Assembly: GCF_011617465.1 (NCBI RefSeq)
Contig: NZ_CP050153.1
Location: 1,922,001-1,986,000, forward strand
Source: Brevibacterium pigmentatum
Lineage (GTDB): Bacteria; Actinomycetota; Actinomycetes; Actinomycetales; Brevibacteriaceae
DNA length: 64,000 nucleotides
Direction: 5' to 3'
Position numbers and translations under genes: made by a program. Position 1 is the first letter of the stretch. Each line of letters begins with the position of its first letter. Of the stretch, positions 31,738 through 39,060 are shown in pieces. Under the pieces are notes generated by a model. It was not told the origin of the DNA, made no database searches, and saw only the letters and a program-made list of their open reading frames with translations.

Positions 31738-32286
31738 ATGTTTGGCAGTCATCGATCGAAGAAGGATATGGTCAGGCACTCTCAGCAGATCACAACGGCA
31801 GACACCGCCCTTGATGACGATATGCGGTCTCGGATCATCAAGTATTCGATCACCATGGGCATCAGGACGGCCTGCTTCGTGGGCGCCTATTTCGCTTTCG
31901 TCGCCGATCTGCACATCCTCATGTGGATCTGCGTGGCCGGAGCTGTCGTCCTCCCCTATCCGGCGGTGATCTTCGCCAATGCGGGCCGCGAACGCACCCG
32001 AGATGATCGTTCCGCCCTGCTCGAACAGGCCCCGCTGGCAGAGCTGCCGCCGGCGCGCGGTGAGACGATCTCCGGCGACACCCTCGGAGGGGAGACGGTC
32101 GACGACCCAGATCCCCGGGGCGGCTCAGATCCCCGAGGCGGCTCCCCTGACGAGACCGATCCAGGCGCGGATCACCGGCACGAAACGATCCGGGGCGAGA
32201 CGGTCCCGGACGAGACCATCCCGGACGAGACCTTCCAAGGTGAGACCGTCGACGACAACGACGAGGACAGGAGGGACCAGGCTTGA
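31738..32286 (+). CDS. DUF3099 membrane protein with repetitive acidic tail
   Basis: The 182-residue protein has an N-terminal DUF3099 domain with two membrane segments (IRTACFVGAYFAFVADLHILM and WICVAGAVVLPYPAVIFANA). The about 90-residue cytosolic-type tail is rich in Asp, Glu, Thr and Gly and built from repeats of the form G-E-T-(I/V)-x-(G/D) and P-D-E-T. The function of DUF3099 is unknown. AAGGACGAG precedes ATG 31738. Its stop overlaps the TTG start of the next small gene. In actinobacteria DUF3099 genes are commonly found near fabG-fabI and SURF1-like genes, as here. Confidence 0.85.
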   Translation: MFGSHRSKKDMVRHSQQITTADTALDDDMRSRIIKYSITMGIRTACFVGAYFAFVADLHILMWICVAGAVVLPYPAVIFANAGRERTRDDRSALLEQAPLAELPPARGETISGDTLGGETVDDPDPRGGSDPRGGSPDETDPGADHRHETIRGETVPDETIPDETFQGETVDDNDEDRRDQA

Positions 32287-32495
32287 GCGAGCAGCTGCAG
32301 TGTTCCGCGAAGGAATGCCGGGCGTTCGCGACTCGCGCCCTGCTGTGGAACAATCCCCGCGTCCACACTCCCGAGCGGAAGAAGACGTGGTTGGCCTGTG
32401 ATGAGCACCTCGACTATCTGCGTGACTTCCTGACTCTGCGCGACTTCTTCATCACCGACGTCTCCGTCGACGAGATTCCGGAGGACGCAGGTTGA
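32283..32495 (+). CDS. Small conserved actinobacterial protein with Cys pairs
   Basis: The 70-residue protein MSEQLQCSAKECRAFATRAL... has Cys7, Cys12 and a later Cys-x2-His (ACDEH) that could form a zinc site. The WNNPRVHTPERKKTWLACDEH segment is characteristic of a small conserved family of unknown function. It starts with TTG 32283, overlapping the DUF3099 stop as TTGA, and its own stop overlaps the SURF1 start. The tight coupling implies joint expression with the SURF1 protein. Confidence 0.75.
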   Translation: MSEQLQCSAKECRAFATRALLWNNPRVHTPERKKTWLACDEHLDYLRDFLTLRDFFITDVSVDEIPEDAG

Positions 32496-33394
32496 GCCGC
32501 TATTCGTTCCTCTTCTCCGCACGCTGGCTCAAATACATCGCCATGGCGATCATCGTCATCATCGCCTGCGTGTTCCTCGCCCTGTGGCAGAAGGACCGCC
32601 GCGATCAGCGGGAGCAGGAGATCGCGACGATCACCGCGAACTACTCCGCCGAACCCGTCGACATCACCTCGGTGCTCTCGACACCGAATTCGACGCTGGA
32701 GACCACCGATGAGTGGACCCAGGTGGAGCTGACCGGATCGTTCTCCGACGAGGACACCGTCCTCGCACGCAACCGGACGGTCGAAGACAAACCCGGCTTC
32801 TATGTGGTGACTCCGTTCGAGATCACCGGCGGATCGACGATCGCCGTCGTCCGCGGCTTCACCGCCGAACAGGATTCCGTGCCGCCCGCTCCTCGGGGTG
32901 AGCAGACCGTGATCGCTCATCTGCGTCCCGCTCAGGACGGATCCGAGGATGAGAATCCGAAGGGCCTCATCAAAGCCATCGATCCCGCGCGCATTCCGGG
33001 AATGGACGATGCCTATGCACATGTCTACGTCGAGGCCTCACCGGCGGAGACAGGCGGTGCCCCGGAAGAGGGGCTGACCCCGCTGCCGATGCCCGAGCTC
33101 GATCCGGGCAACCACCTGTCCTATATGCTCCAGTGGTTCGCCTTCGGAATCATGATCATCATCGCCGTGGTCATCTCGGCCCGACGTGAGCACAAGGCAG
33201 CCGCCGAGGCGGTCGAGCACGGCGCTGTCGAGAACGAAATGGTCGTCATCGATAAGGCCGCCCTCGACGCGGGCGCGAAGATCAGCCAGCCCGGCAGCCG
33301 CTATGGCCGCAACCGCTGGGCCTCGCCCACCGTGCGCGGGCAGGCCGAAGCCGAGGAGGATGCCCTGTTCGAGGAGCGCTTTCGCTCAAAGTGA
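32492..33394 (+). CDS. SURF1 family protein (cytochrome oxidase assembly)
   Basis: The 300-residue SURF1-type protein has an N-terminal membrane helix (YIAMAIIVIIACVFLALWQ), an extracytoplasmic domain with EWTQVELTGSF and a VRGFTA segment near the middle. A second membrane helix (MLQWFAFGIMIIIAVVISAR) is followed by a charged cytoplasmic tail. SURF1 assists heme a insertion and cytochrome c oxidase assembly, which fits the presence of ctaA and ctaB in this region. It starts at TTG 32492, overlapping the upstream stop. Its 3' end stops 6 bp short of the convergent ABC-F gene, with no room for a terminator. Confidence 0.85.
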   Translation: MSRYSFLFSARWLKYIAMAIIVIIACVFLALWQKDRRDQREQEIATITANYSAEPVDITSVLSTPNSTLETTDEWTQVELTGSFSDEDTVLARNRTVEDKPGFYVVTPFEITGGSTIAVVRGFTAEQDSVPPAPRGEQTVIAHLRPAQDGSEDENPKGLIKAIDPARIPGMDDAYAHVYVEASPAETGGAPEEGLTPLPMPELDPGNHLSYMLQWFAFGIMIIIAVVISARREHKAAAEAVEHGAVENEMVVIDKAALDAGAKISQPGSRYGRNRWASPTVRGQAEAEEDALFEERFRSK

Positions 33395-33400
33395 GCTTGC

Positions 33401-34999
33401 TCAGGCGAGCGTGACGAGATCGAGGTACGTGTCGTTCCACAGGTCCTCGTCACCGTCGGGCAGCAGCAGCACGCGGTCGGGGTCGAGCGCGGACACCGCA
33501 CCCTCATCGTGGGTGACGAGCACGATCGCACCTTCGTAGCGGCGGATCGCCGAGAGGATCTCCTCGCGGGACGCCGGATCGAGGTTGTTCGTCGGCTCGT
33601 CGAGCAGCAGCACGTTCGCGCTCGAGACCACAAGGGTGGCCAGCGCCAGACGTGTCTTCTCTCCACCGGAGAGCACCCCGGCGGGTTTGTGCACATCATC
33701 ACCGCTGAAGAGGAACGAACCGAGCACATTGCGCACCGCGGTGTCGTCGAGGTGCGGGGAGTTCCGCGACATGTTCTCCAGCACTGTGCGCTCGAGGTCG
33801 AGAGTCTCATGCTCCTGCGCATAGTAGCCGAGCTTGAGGCCGTGTCCGGGCACGACTTCTCCGGAGTCGGGTTCGTCGAGTCCGGCGAGCAGACGCAGCA
33901 GCGTCGTCTTGCCGGCACCGTTGTAGCCGAGCACGACGACTCGTGTGCCCTTGTCGATGGCGAGATCGACACCGGTGAACACCTCGGTCGACCCGAAGCT
34001 GCGAGAGAGTCCTTCAGCCGTCAGCGGCACACGTCCGCAGTCGGCCGGGGCCGGGAAGCGCAGATTCGCGACCTTCTCCGTGGCGCGTTCGTCCTCGAGC
34101 CCAGCGAGCAGTCGGTCGGCACGCTTGGCCATCTGCTGGGCGGCGACGGTCTTCGTCGCCTTCGCCATCATCTTGTTCGCCTGAGCGTTGAGCGCCGCGG
34201 CCTTCTTCTCGGCATTGGCACGTTCGCGGCGGCGACGCCGCTCATCGTCCTCACGCTGTTTGAGGTAGAGCCGGTAGCCCATCGAATAGATGTCGATGGT
34301 CTGACGGGTGGCGTCGAGGAAGAAGACCTTGTTGACCACTTCGTCGATGAGATCGAGGTCGTGGCTGATGATGATCAGACCACCGGAGTAGGCCTTGAGA
34401 TGGTCGCGCAGCCACAGCACGGATTCGGCGTCGAGGTGGTTCGTCGGCTCGTCGAGGATCATCGTGTCCGGAGCCGAGAACAGGATCCGGGCGAGCTCGA
34501 CGCGGCGGCGCTGACCGCCGGAGAGGGTGCCGATCTCCTGACTGATGAGGGCTTCGTCGAGGCCGAGATTCGCAGCGATGGCGAAGGCTTCGGATTCGGC
34601 GGCATAACCGCCGGCGGCGATGAATTCGGCTTCGATGCGCGGGTACCGATCGATGGCCTTCGTCGCCACCTTCTCATCCGGCGAAGCCATCTGACGTTCG
34701 GCCTTGCGCAGACGTTTGACGAGGACGTCGAGGTCGCGCACCGAGAGGATGCGCTCCATGCCGGTGGCGGTGAGGTCGCCGCTGCGCGGGTCCTGCGGCA
34801 GGTAGCCGACGGTGCCGGAGATCGATACGGATCCCGATTGAGCGGGGTGTCCGCCCATGATCACCTTGGTCAGGGTCGTCTTGCCGGCGCCGTTGCGCCC
34901 GACGAGACCGACACGGTCGCCCTTGTCGACGCGGAAGGACACCTCAGACATGAGGGTGCGGGCGCCGACGGCGACTTCGAGGCCGGAGGCCTGAATCAT
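33401..34999 (-). CDS. ABC-F family ATPase
   Basis: The 532-residue protein has two ABC domains and no membrane segments. The first has GRNGAGKTTLTKV, LSGGQRRRVELARIL and MILDEPTNHLD; the second has GYNGAGKTTLLRL, LSGGEKTRLALATL and LLLDEPTNNLD. A charged linker of Arg/Lys/Glu helices (REDDERRRRRERANAEKKAAA) lies between them. ABC-F proteins act on the ribosome (translation factors or antibiotic protection); the subtype is not clear. ATG 34999 overlaps the stop of the small upstream gene as ATGA. Confidence 0.9.
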   Translation of the reverse strand: MIQASGLEVAVGARTLMSEVSFRVDKGDRVGLVGRNGAGKTTLTKVIMGGHPAQSGSVSISGTVGYLPQDPRSGDLTATGMERILSVRDLDVLVKRLRKAERQMASPDEKVATKAIDRYPRIEAEFIAAGGYAAESEAFAIAANLGLDEALISQEIGTLSGGQRRRVELARILFSAPDTMILDEPTNHLDAESVLWLRDHLKAYSGGLIIISHDLDLIDEVVNKVFFLDATRQTIDIYSMGYRLYLKQREDDERRRRRERANAEKKAAALNAQANKMMAKATKTVAAQQMAKRADRLLAGLEDERATEKVANLRFPAPADCGRVPLTAEGLSRSFGSTEVFTGVDLAIDKGTRVVVLGYNGAGKTTLLRLLAGLDEPDSGEVVPGHGLKLGYYAQEHETLDLERTVLENMSRNSPHLDDTAVRNVLGSFLFSGDDVHKPAGVLSGGEKTRLALATLVVSSANVLLLDEPTNNLDPASREEILSAIRRYEGAIVLVTHDEGAVSALDPDRVLLLPDGDEDLWNDTYLDLVTLA

Positions 35000-35322
35000 T
35001 CTGTCTCCAAACTGCGGCCGATGAGTTCGGCCAGGAATTCTTGGGGGTGGATGCCGCGAGCCTGTGCCCGGGCGACGAGTTCATCTGCGACTGCGGACGG
35101 CACCTGACACGACACGACGGTGGTGGCCGGCGCAGCCTCTGCGGTGGCGTGCTCGGTGAGGACATCCTCGTGCAGGGACGGAACTGACGGTTCTTCTGCA
35201 GGTGCGTCCTCAGCTGCCGCAGTCGATGTCCCCGCGGGGGACGAAGCCGGGGCCCTCCGGCACAGTCGTGCCCTTCTGGAATGCGGTGGCTGCGGCGCGG
35301 GCTCGATCATCGGCGGCCTCAT
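34996..35322 (-). CDS. Small hypothetical protein coupled to the ABC-F gene
   Basis: The 108-residue frame has a Pro/Ala/Glu-rich low-complexity N-terminal half and a more ordered C-terminus (CQVPSAVADELVARAQARGI, then HPQEFLAELIGRSLE), which looks like a short helix-turn-helix or ribbon-helix-helix-like segment. I do not recognise the family. Support for it being real is its stop overlapping the ABC-F start (ATGA). Its first 113 bp overlap the 3' end of rnhA in another frame, and that overlap contains a dispersed-palindrome copy. A GTG start inside the second half is possible, so the true N-terminus is uncertain. Confidence 0.45.
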   Translation of the reverse strand: MRPPMIEPAPQPPHSRRARLCRRAPASSPAGTSTAAAEDAPAEEPSVPSLHEDVLTEHATAEAAPATTVVSCQVPSAVADELVARAQARGIHPQEFLAELIGRSLETE

Positions 35323-35699
35323 TGAGTTCGTGGTTGTTGTGGCCTTTGACCCACTCGAACTCGACCGTCCGCCCGCTCAGCGCCTCATCGAGGGACGCTA
35401 AGAGGTCCTTGTTGAGGACTTCTTTTCCATCGGCCTTCTTCCACCCTTTGCGTTTCCACCCCGGCATCCATTTGGTCAGGGCGTTTGATCACGTACTGCG
35501 AATCACAGTATATCTTCAGACTGTCGTCGCACTCGGCGGTCGACCAGAGCAGGTCGAGGACGGCCATGAGCTCGCCGCGGTTGTTCGTCGCGTTCTTCCA
35601 CCCGCCGGCGTGCCAGGAGGTGTCGTCGATGTACCAGGCCCACCCGGCGGGTCCGGGGTTGCCGAGCGCGGATCCGTCGGCGGCAGCGATGATCGTCAA
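35210..35699 (-). pseudogene. rnhA: Ribonuclease HI, disrupted by a +1 frameshift
   Basis: Conceptual translation in two frames gives a full RNase HI. The first frame has IIAAADGSALGNPGPAGWAWY (catalytic Asp), GGWKNATNNRGELMAVLDLL (catalytic Glu) and IYCDSQYVI (catalytic Asp). The second frame has MPGWKRKGWKKADGK, FEWVKGHNNHELNEAADDRARAAATAF. The break is at ATCAAACGCC on the minus strand (AAA at 35486-35484); one A fewer would restore INALTKWMPGW. The start is TTG 35699 with AAGGAG ideally spaced. The enzyme would degrade RNA in RNA-DNA hybrids. The C-terminus has an about 20-residue tail ending at a palindrome copy. Sequencing error is possible. Confidence 0.85.
35228..35242. repeat. Dispersed palindrome copy 5 (3' end of rnhA), with one extra G
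   Basis: GTCCCCGCGGGGGAC is the shared core with a single inserted G. It lies where rnhA overlaps the small downstream gene; in the latter frame it reads SPAGTS, echoing VPAGT in the other copies. Confidence 0.75.
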
Positions 35700-35794
35700 T
35701 GGTTCTCCTTGGAAAGTCGGATTCCATTCTTTCACGCCGCATGCGAGTTCTCGGTCCGCGGGGCGGTGATCTCCGCGACCCCGGCACCGGTCAC

Positions 35795-35860
35795 GGTCAC
35801 CCCGCCCAACGACGATCGCCGAGGCGGGGTGACCTTCTCAGGTCGCCCCGCCTCGGCGAT
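35795..35860. terminator. Two overlapping, mutually exclusive hairpins after the suf operon
   Basis: Arms GGTCACCCCGCC (35795-35806) and GGCGGGGTGACC (35823-35834) pair perfectly. Independently, 35815-35829 pairs with 35846-35860 (15 bp), extended by GACC/GGTC around a TTCTCA loop. The two structures share 35823-35834, so only one can form at a time. The position is between the last suf gene and rnhA, both minus strand; termination or attenuation is inferred. Confidence 0.6.
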
Positions 35861-35876
35861 GGTGTCGGGTATCGGA

Positions 35877-36212
35877 TCAGATATTGAAGCCCAGGGCCCG
35901 CATCTGTTCGCGGCCGTCCTCGGTGATCTTCTCGGGACCCCATGGCGGCATCCAGACCCAGTTGATCCGGTAGGCCGGCACGATTCCTTCGAGCGACTGT
36001 GCGGTCTGATCTTCGATGACGTCGGTCAGCGGGCAGGCCGCCGAGGTCAGGGTCATCTCGATCACGGCGGTGCCGTCGTCTTCGACCGAGAGTCCGTACA
36101 CGAGTCCGAGATCGACGATGTTGACACCGAGCTCGGGATCGACGACGTCCATCATCGCTTCACGCACTTCGTCGACGCTCGCATTCTGCGGTGCGTCAAT
36201 GACTTCAGGCAT
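35877..36212 (-). CDS. Metal-sulfur cluster biosynthetic protein (DUF59/SufT-like)
   Basis: This 111-residue MIP18/DUF59 protein contains VREAMMDVVDPELGVNIVDLGLVYG, the conserved Cys in TLTSAACPLTDVIEDQ and the C-terminal VWMPPWGPEKITEDGREQMRALG. It assists maturation of Fe-S proteins. ATG 36212 overlaps the sufU stop by 8 bp, and GAGGAG precedes it. It is the last gene of the suf operon before a hairpin region. Confidence 0.9.
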   Translation of the reverse strand: MPEVIDAPQNASVDEVREAMMDVVDPELGVNIVDLGLVYGLSVEDDGTAVIEMTLTSAACPLTDVIEDQTAQSLEGIVPAYRINWVWMPPWGPEKITEDGREQMRALGFNI

Positions 36213-36684
36213 TGTGTTTCTCCTCACGAGCTGCTTGTGATTGGTTGAGTGCGTCCTTGAACGCCACCCACGCCAGGAGAGCGCATTTGATCCTGGCCGG
36301 GAACTTCGACACTCCGGTGAACGCCGCGGCGTCCCCGAGTATCGACTCATCCGCTTCCATTGTCCCACGAGAATGCATGAGTTCGTGGAACGCTCCTTCG
36401 ATCTCGAGCATCTGTGCGACGGACGAATCGGCGGCGAGTTCCGACAGCACCGAGGCCGAGGCCATCGAGATCGAACAGCCGTCACCGGCCCACCGCACCG
36501 CGATCGTGCCGTCCTCACGCAGTTCGGTCTCGAGCTCGATCTCATCACCGCAGGTCGGGTTCACCTGGTGCGAATAACCGTGCGGTGACTCTGCGGCGTC
36601 GCGGAGCAGTTCGGTGTTGCCGATGCGTGCCCGCGACTGGTCGAGGATGACCTGCTGGTAGAGCTGCTGCATCTGTGTGCTCAT
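36205..36684 (-). CDS. sufU: SufU-type sulfur-transfer / Fe-S assembly protein
   Basis: The 159-residue IscU-fold protein has the three conserved cysteines in NPTCGDEIELE, GDGCSISMASASVLSEL and PARIKCALLAW, plus the SufU-specific insertion between the second and third. SufU accepts persulfide from SufS through zinc-ligand exchange. ATG 36684 starts 16 bp after the sufS stop. It overlaps the DUF59 gene downstream. Confidence 0.92.
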   Translation of the reverse strand: MSTQMQQLYQQVILDQSRARIGNTELLRDAAESPHGYSHQVNPTCGDEIELETELREDGTIAVRWAGDGCSISMASASVLSELAADSSVAQMLEIEGAFHELMHSRGTMEADESILGDAAAFTGVSKFPARIKCALLAWVAFKDALNQSQAAREEKHNA

Positions 36685-36700
36685 CGGTTCGCTTCCCCTC

Positions 36701-37951
36701 TCATGCGACTCCGAAGAAGGGCCGCACTTCCGCCAGAGCAGAAATGAAGCGGGTGCAGTCTTCGACATTGTTGTACAGGTACGTGCTCGCCCTCGTCGAG
36801 GCGGTGACCCCGAAACGGCGGTGCAGAGGCTGGGCGCAGTGGTGGCCCACTCGCACGGCGATCCCCTGCGAGTCGAGATACTGTCCGACATCGTGGGCGT
36901 GCACGCCGTCGACGTCGAAAGCCACGGTCCCGATCCGGTCTTTCGCCTCGCCGAGGATGCGGATCCCGGGGATCTCAGCGATCCCGTCGAGGAGGACTCG
37001 GGCGAGCTCCCTCTCATGCTCGAGCACATTGTCCAGCCCCACCTCGGAGAGGTAGCCGATCGCGGTCGCGAAGGCCGCCACCTCGGCGACCGGCTGAGTG
37101 CCGGCCTCGAACCGCTGCGGAGCTGGCATGAACTCGGTCTCCTCCATGGTCACCGTGGTGATCATGGATCCGCCGGTGAGCACCGGCGGCAGAGCGTCGA
37201 GCAGCTCGGACTTGCCCCACAGCGCACCCAGACCAGTGGGTCCGAGCGCCTTGTGCGCGGAGAACGCAGCGAAGTCGATGTCGAGGTCGACGAAGTCCAC
37301 GGGCATGTGCGGGACGGACTGGCAGGCGTCGAGGACGACGTACGCACCGACGGCGCGAGCCCGATCCACGAGGCGGTCGACCGGGTTGATCGTGCCGAGG
37401 ACATTGGAGACTTGCGTGAACGCGAGCACCTTCGTCGATTCATCGACGATCGTGTCGAGATCGGCAAGATCAAGCTCTCCCGAGTCGGTCACGGGCAGCC
37501 ACCGCAGCTGCGCTCCCGTGGAAGCAGCCAGCTGCTGCCACGGCACGAGATTCGCATGGTGCTCCATCTCGGTGACGACGATCGAATCGCCGGGAACGAG
37601 GGCGAAGCGCGCCGCGTCCTCTCCCCCGAAGCCGTGGCTGGCCCGATCCATGCCGAGTGCCACGACGTTGAGCGCCTCGGTGGCGTTCTTCGTCCAGCAC
37701 ACCTGCTCCGGGGACCCGCCGACGAGTCCGGCAGCGGCGATCCGCCCGTTCTCGAACGCGTCCGTGGCCTCAACGGCCAGGGAGTGCGCGCCCCGGTGGA
37801 CGGCGGCATTGCGCTGGCCGAAGTACTCGACGAAGGTATCGATGACGCACTGCGGCTTCTGGGATGTCGCGCCCGAGTCGAGATACGACAGCGGCGACTC
37901 CCCGACCCTCGCATCGAGAATCGGGAAGTCGCCCCTCAGACGTGAGAACAT
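36701..37951 (-). CDS. sufS: Cysteine desulfurase SufS
   Basis: The 416-residue class V aminotransferase-fold PLP enzyme has the Schiff-base Lys in FSAHKALGPTGLGALWG and the active-site Cys in VRVGHHCAQPLHRRFG. It contains YLDSGATSQKPQCVIDTFVEYF at the N-terminus and TEMEHHANLVPWQQLA. It removes sulfur from cysteine and passes it to SufU. ATG 37951 shares its first base with the sufC stop (TGATG), so translation is coupled. Confidence 0.95.
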   Translation of the reverse strand: MFSRLRGDFPILDARVGESPLSYLDSGATSQKPQCVIDTFVEYFGQRNAAVHRGAHSLAVEATDAFENGRIAAAGLVGGSPEQVCWTKNATEALNVVALGMDRASHGFGGEDAARFALVPGDSIVVTEMEHHANLVPWQQLAASTGAQLRWLPVTDSGELDLADLDTIVDESTKVLAFTQVSNVLGTINPVDRLVDRARAVGAYVVLDACQSVPHMPVDFVDLDIDFAAFSAHKALGPTGLGALWGKSELLDALPPVLTGGSMITTVTMEETEFMPAPQRFEAGTQPVAEVAAFATAIGYLSEVGLDNVLEHERELARVLLDGIAEIPGIRILGEAKDRIGTVAFDVDGVHAHDVGQYLDSQGIAVRVGHHCAQPLHRRFGVTASTRASTYLYNNVEDCTRFISALAEVRPFFGVA

Positions 37952-38709
37952 CAGACGCCGGCGGTGAAGAAGCGGTCGTAGCCTTCGTTCTCGAGGCGTT
38001 CGGCCAGCTCCGGTCCGCCTTCCTCGGCCACCTTGCCATTGATGATCACGTGGACGTGATCGGGCTTGATGTAGTTGAGGATGCGCGTGTAGTGGGTGAT
38101 GAGCATGATGCCGACGTCGGTGGCGTCCTTGACGCGGTTGACGCCTTCGGACACGATGCGCAGCGCGTCGACGTCGAGGCCGGAGTCGGTCTCGTCGAGG
38201 ACGGCGAACTTCGGCTTGAGCATCTCGAGCTGCAGGATCTCGTGACGCTTCTTCTCGCCGCCGGAGAAGCCTTCGTTGACGTTGCGCGAGGCGAACGCGG
38301 GATCCACACGCAGGTCCTCCATGGCCTGCTTGAGGTCCTTGGTCCAGTTGCGCAGCTTCGGAGCTTCGCCGTCGATGGCGGTCTTGGCCGAACGGAGGAA
38401 GTTCGTCACGGTCACGCCGGGAACCTCGACGGGGTACTGCATGGCCAGGAACAGGCCGGCCTTGGCACGCTCGTCGACGGACATCTCGAGGACGTCCTCA
38501 CCGTCGAGGGTGACCGAACCGGAGGTCACCTCATACTTGGGGTGGCCGGCCAGGGCGTAGGCCAGGGTCGACTTGCCGGAGCCGTTGGGGCCCATGATGG
38601 CGTGGGTCTCGTTCGTGTTGATGACGAGGTTGATGCCGTTGAGGATGGGCTTGAGACCGGTTTCGGTGTTGACACCGACATGCAGGTCTTCGATCTTGAG
38701 AGTGGACAT
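37951..38709 (-). CDS. sufC: SufC ATPase of the SufBCD scaffold
   Basis: The 252-residue ABC-type ATPase has GPNGSGKSTLAYALAGHP, the SufC-specific YPVEVPGVTVTNFLR, the signature FSGGEKKRHEILQLEML, AVLDETDSGLDVDAL and the switch His in LITHYTRILNYI. It powers cluster assembly on SufB-SufD. It is preceded by the Rieske gene after 27 bp. Confidence 0.96.
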   Translation of the reverse strand: MSTLKIEDLHVGVNTETGLKPILNGINLVINTNETHAIMGPNGSGKSTLAYALAGHPKYEVTSGSVTLDGEDVLEMSVDERAKAGLFLAMQYPVEVPGVTVTNFLRSAKTAIDGEAPKLRNWTKDLKQAMEDLRVDPAFASRNVNEGFSGGEKKRHEILQLEMLKPKFAVLDETDSGLDVDALRIVSEGVNRVKDATDVGIMLITHYTRILNYIKPDHVHVIINGKVAEEGGPELAERLENEGYDRFFTAGV

Positions 38710-38736
38710 AATGATCCTTCTTCTTCGGTCTTGAGG

Positions 38737-39060
38737 TCAGTTCAGGGTGGTGTTCGGGTCGACGAGGATGCGACCTGCGATCTCTTTGCAGTCATAGACC
38801 GCGACGGGTTCGAACGCCGGAGGATTCACCGGCTTGCCCGTCGTCAAGTCGAACTGCGAGCCGTGCAGCCAGCATTCGATGGTGCAGTCCTCGACGTCTC
38901 CTTCAGCCAAGGACACCTCACCATGGGTGCACAGGTCGTCGATGGCATGGATCGTTCCGTCGGAGTCGCGAGCGATGCAGATCTCGAACTCGCCGACCTC
39001 GATGCGCATGGTGCCGCCGGGGGCCACCTCGTCGGTGGCCGCCACGTCGATCATGGTCAC
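38737..39060 (-). CDS. Rieske-type [2Fe-2S] ferredoxin in suf operon
   Basis: The 107-residue non-heme Rieske protein has ligands in LCTHGEVSLAEG (Cys-x-His) and ECWLHGSQFDLTTG (Cys-x2-His). Such proteins are regularly inserted between sufD and sufC in actinobacteria and may donate electrons during assembly. The GTG 39060 start overlaps the sufD stop as GTGA; ATG 39054 is a possible alternative. Confidence 0.92.
   Translation of the reverse strand: MTMIDVAATDEVAPGGTMRIEVGEFEICIARDSDGTIHAIDDLCTHGEVSLAEGDVEDCTIECWLHGSQFDLTTGKPVNPPAFEPVAVYDCKEIAGRILVDPNTTLN

Noticed and set aside
33509..35107. Long open frame antisense to the ABC-F gene
   Set aside because: The same length as the real gene in the complementary frame, rich in Val/Glu/Arg typical of shadows; no domain features.
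36677..37945. Long open frame antisense to sufS
   Set aside because: Covered by the cysteine desulfurase frame with its PLP lysine and active cysteine; no independent support.
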